23,618 nucleotides of DNA, taken from IMG/VR virus record IMGVR_UViG_3300021960_000520, positions 1 to 23,618 of that record. The stretch is one strand, 5' to 3'. The notes beneath the pieces were generated by a model. The model did not search any database, had not been told where the DNA came from, and saw nothing but the letters and a program-made list of their open reading frames with translations. The position numbers and the translations under genes are program-made. Positions 22,331 to 23,618 of this stretch are shown here, piece after piece. Each line of letters begins with the position of its first letter. Positions within the stretch are counted from its first letter, which is position 1. The DNA is from a virus.

Positions 22331-22415
22331 TTTGTCTTTTACAATGTGTGCATCTTTCACTTTTTTTTGTTCCTGCTAATCCTCGACCACAATTGATACA
22401 ATAATTTTTACTCAT
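22314..22415 (-). CDS. 33-residue zinc-knuckle protein
   Basis: A very short gene that is easily missed: MSKNYCINCGRGLAG followed by KKSERCTHCKRQ and a short tail. Two CxxC pairs (C6/C9 and C22/C25) form a minimal zinc ribbon. It has the same GGAGAGATTACA leader as its tagged neighbours, an ATG at the same spacing, and a stop overlapping the next ATG (ATGA). This, with the Cys pattern, makes it a convincing real gene. Small zinc ribbons of this type bind nucleic acid or protein; which one is unknown. It lacks the tag, though it does begin Met-Ser. Confidence 0.75.
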   Translation of the reverse strand: MSKNYCINCGRGLAGTKKSERCTHCKRQKEMLQ

Positions 22416-22427
22416 TGTAATCTCTCC

Positions 22428-22694
22428 TTAAAATTTACCTGCTGAAACTAAATCTTCCCATTGTTTTCTAAGACCATGCTTTTTAGTAACATATTTTTTA
22501 AAATTCATCAAATAATCTTTTTGTTTGTCTTTCTTTATTTTTTCGGATTTAACATTATCATAGATTACATTAAGCGATTTAGCGTTCATAGTTTTGTTTT
22601 CTAGCATGGCTTCTATCAATTCCTCTAAATTGTCAAATGTCATAAATAGCGTATCTTCATTATATTTTTTACTAATGACATTTTTCCAACTCAT
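22428..22694 (-). CDS. Tagged small helical protein
   Basis: An 88-residue basic, helical protein starting MSWKNVISKKYNED, the most diverged N-terminal tag of the cassette. Helices at about 20-33, 37-52 and 58-85. The leader GGAGAGATTACA is shared with three other genes here. No family recognised. Size and charge are reminiscent of the small basic internal head proteins of T-even phages, but that is analogy only. Confidence 0.77.
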   Translation of the reverse strand: MSWKNVISKKYNEDTLFMTFDNLEELIEAMLENKTMNAKSLNVIYDNVKSEKIKKDKQKDYLMNFKKYVTKKHGLRKQWEDLVSAGKF

Positions 22695-22707
22695 TGTAAT
22701 CTCTCCT
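22683..22707 (-). repeat. Leader-plus-tag repeat, shorter copy (MSWK)
   Basis: Twenty-five bases covering the ribosome site, ATG and codons for MSWK are identical to the matching parts of 23035-23071 and 23439-23475. The leader part (ribosome site through ATG-AGT) recurs again at 22410-22428 in front of the zinc-knuckle gene. Confidence 0.8.
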
Positions 22708-23054
22708 TAATATTCAGGTGGGCTTCTATCTACTGATTCATATGACCTTTCATAAAATGGTATTGAATATCTTTCAGTTTCATCGGGAGTCCAACTTAAA
22801 GAAGCAATCCATTTAGGGTCATCTACATATTTATGCCAATCTTTCTTTAGAATTTCAACTATTTCTTCTCTATCATACATACCAAATTGACTTCTTGACC
22901 TTACTCTTTTTTTCATTCCTTCAACTGCTTTTTTTGCTTGGGGGTCTTGTTTAAAAATTTCTATAAGAAAATCCTCCCAATTATTAGGGCTTAATTCCAC
23001 TAACTCGTCTTCGGTATATCCTTCTTCTTGTTTTATTATATCTTTCCAACTCAT
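22707..23054 (-). CDS. Tagged small acidic/basic hypothetical protein
   Basis: A 115-residue protein starting MSWKDIIKQEEGYTEDEL. A helical middle (about 24-60, then 62-78) is followed by a Tyr/Ser/Pro-rich tail with SLSWTPDETERY and ERSYESVDRSPPEY. The leader is GGAGAGATTACA. Its first 20 bases of coding sequence and the leader are shared with the next gene upstream (37 identical bases), although the remainder is different. No function can be assigned. Confidence 0.78.
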   Translation of the reverse strand: MSWKDIIKQEEGYTEDELVELSPNNWEDFLIEIFKQDPQAKKAVEGMKKRVRSRSQFGMYDREEIVEILKKDWHKYVDDPKWIASLSWTPDETERYSIPFYERSYESVDRSPPEY

Positions 23055-23071
23055 TGTAATCTCTCCTGCAT
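23035..23071 (-). repeat. Leader-plus-tag repeat, type MSWKDII, copy 1
   Basis: Thirty-seven bases identical to 23439-23475, spanning the ribosome site, ATG and the codons for MSWKDII. Flanking sequence on the coding side is unrelated between the two genes. Confidence 0.87.
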
Positions 23072-23458
23072 TTAATAAAAATTTCTTCTTTCAATATTTC
23101 TTCTTTCGGGGGAAAAATTATAGTCATCATCATCTTCGGGAATCAAGGCAAAATAAATATCTTTTACTTTAGTGGTCGGGCCTGAAAAATCAACAACAAA
23201 CCCTCCTTCATCTTCTTCGGAAACACCCGATAGCATGAAATAAGCCTCATTTTCACCCATACCCCGATAAAGACTACTATGATAAGCAAAAAGAGGGCCA
23301 ATTGTTGCACTTGGCGACATAAAAGAATTTTCATTTATGTCCTCTTTAGTGTATTTTTCAAATTCTTCTTTACTTAGTCCTTCAAATTTACTTCTAATAA
23401 TTCTTTCAAGTTGTGCTTCTTTTTCATTTTTTGCTTTAATTATATCTTTCCAACTCAT
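23072..23458 (-). CDS. Tagged hypothetical protein (128 aa)
   Basis: A 128-residue protein starting MSWKDIIKAKNEKEAQ. A charged helix runs to about 42. A region follows with NSFMSPSATIGPLFAYHSSLYRG and strands NEAYFMLSG, GGFVVDFSG and DIYFALIPED, then an acidic-to-basic tail (DDDDYNFSPERRNIERRNFY). The middle could be a small beta fold. The start overlaps the stop of the preceding gene (ATGA) and has the shared GGAGAGATTACA leader. No family recognised. Confidence 0.78.
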   Translation of the reverse strand: MSWKDIIKAKNEKEAQLERIIRSKFEGLSKEEFEKYTKEDINENSFMSPSATIGPLFAYHSSLYRGMGENEAYFMLSGVSEEDEGGFVVDFSGPTTKVKDIYFALIPEDDDDYNFSPERRNIERRNFY

Positions 23459-23475
23459 TGTAATCTCTCCTGCAT
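23439..23475 (-). repeat. Leader-plus-tag repeat, type MSWKDII, copy 2
   Basis: Identical over 37 bases to 23035-23071. Here the leader is also read as the last codons (QERLQ) of the upstream gene, so one sequence serves as a C-terminus, a ribosome site and a tag. Confidence 0.87.
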
Positions 23476-23618
23476 CTTCTGTTTAATATCTAGCCAAATT
23501 TCGGGATTATTCTGTGCAAGCACTTCTTGAACAATCTGCATTTGGGCGACTATAATTGTATCTTGCCTCTTGTGAATCAATTTACCTTTGAACTCCATCA
23601 TATACTTTAGCGACTCTC
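23455..23618 (-). CDS. Partial CDS, C-terminal end only (runs off right edge)
   Basis: An open frame enters from the right edge and encodes at least 53 residues, ending IWLDIKQKMQERLQ. It is helical and amphipathic throughout. Its stop overlaps the next ATG (ATGA), the same junction style as elsewhere in this operon, which supports it as a real gene. An ATG pair at about 23595-23600 could be its start, but the frame stays open to the edge, so the length is unknown. No function can be assigned. Confidence 0.6.
   Translation of the reverse strand, partial: ESLKYMMEFKGKLIHKRQDTIIVAQMQIVQEVLAQNNPEIWLDIKQKMQERLQ

Noticed and set aside
22428-23458. The MSWKDIIK tag as a secretion signal peptide
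   Set aside because: There is no hydrophobic core after it and no cleavage-site pattern. The following residues are highly charged, and the same motif also occurs at C-termini and internally.
21786-23475. The spaced 36-37 base repeats as a CRISPR array or transposon ends
   Set aside because: The copies are direct, contain coding starts and lie at gene-length, irregular distances. There is no uniform spacer and no transposase gene.

Overview
This 23.6 kb window is a stretch of a low-GC, tightly packed viral genome. Every gene I can support lies on the minus strand, so transcription runs from high to low coordinates. Most neighbours overlap by a few bases or are separated by fewer than 20, and no gene-free stretch exceeds about 125 bases. 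The head genes are those of an HK97-type tailed virus (Caudoviricetes): large terminase, portal, prohead protease fused to a scaffold-like tail, and a major capsid protein. I see no tRNA, CRISPR array or insertion sequence. An archaeal, probably marine, host is my best guess. It rests on the GGTGA/GAGGTGA ribosome binding sites, an ATP-dependent DNA ligase with a LigD phosphoesterase-like tail, a portal with two zinc-binding knuckles, and an Arf-like GTPase. None of these is decisive alone.

Layout in transcription order. (1) 23618-21482: a cassette of small unrelated proteins, most beginning with the same tag (MSWKDIIK or MTWKEILK). They are preceded by near-identical ribosome-binding leaders, and a 33-residue zinc-knuckle protein sits among them. 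(2) 21477-17490: two large helical proteins of unknown function (514 and 817 aa). (3) 17484-12445: a small helical protein, the large terminase, a winged-helix plus LAGLIDADG protein, a well-conserved HMG-CoA lyase, and two small basic cysteine-containing proteins of phage-associated families. (4) 12400-8457: the portal, whose 5' end looks frame-broken or frameshifted, then helical proteins including another tagged one. (5) 8445-3431: a four-part DNA ligase, the protease-scaffold and the major capsid protein. (6) 3419-2441: small beta-rich, probably virion-surface proteins. (7) 2431-1156: two small membrane proteins and a membrane-anchored Arf-like GTPase. (8) 1156-1: two more tagged proteins, one resembling ADP-ribosyltransferase folds, and the start of a further gene.

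The most striking pattern is one short motif, M-S/T-W-x-x-I-h-K. It sits at the extreme N-terminus of nine otherwise unrelated proteins. It also sits exactly 14 residues from the C-terminus of two helical proteins, one of them the protease-scaffold, and once between two domains of another protein. In tailed viruses the scaffold end contacts the capsid shell, and T4 internal proteins enter the head through short N-terminal targeting peptides. I therefore infer that the motif is a head-packaging tag and that the tagged proteins are virion cargo, possibly injected effectors. This is a hypothesis from sequence pattern only.
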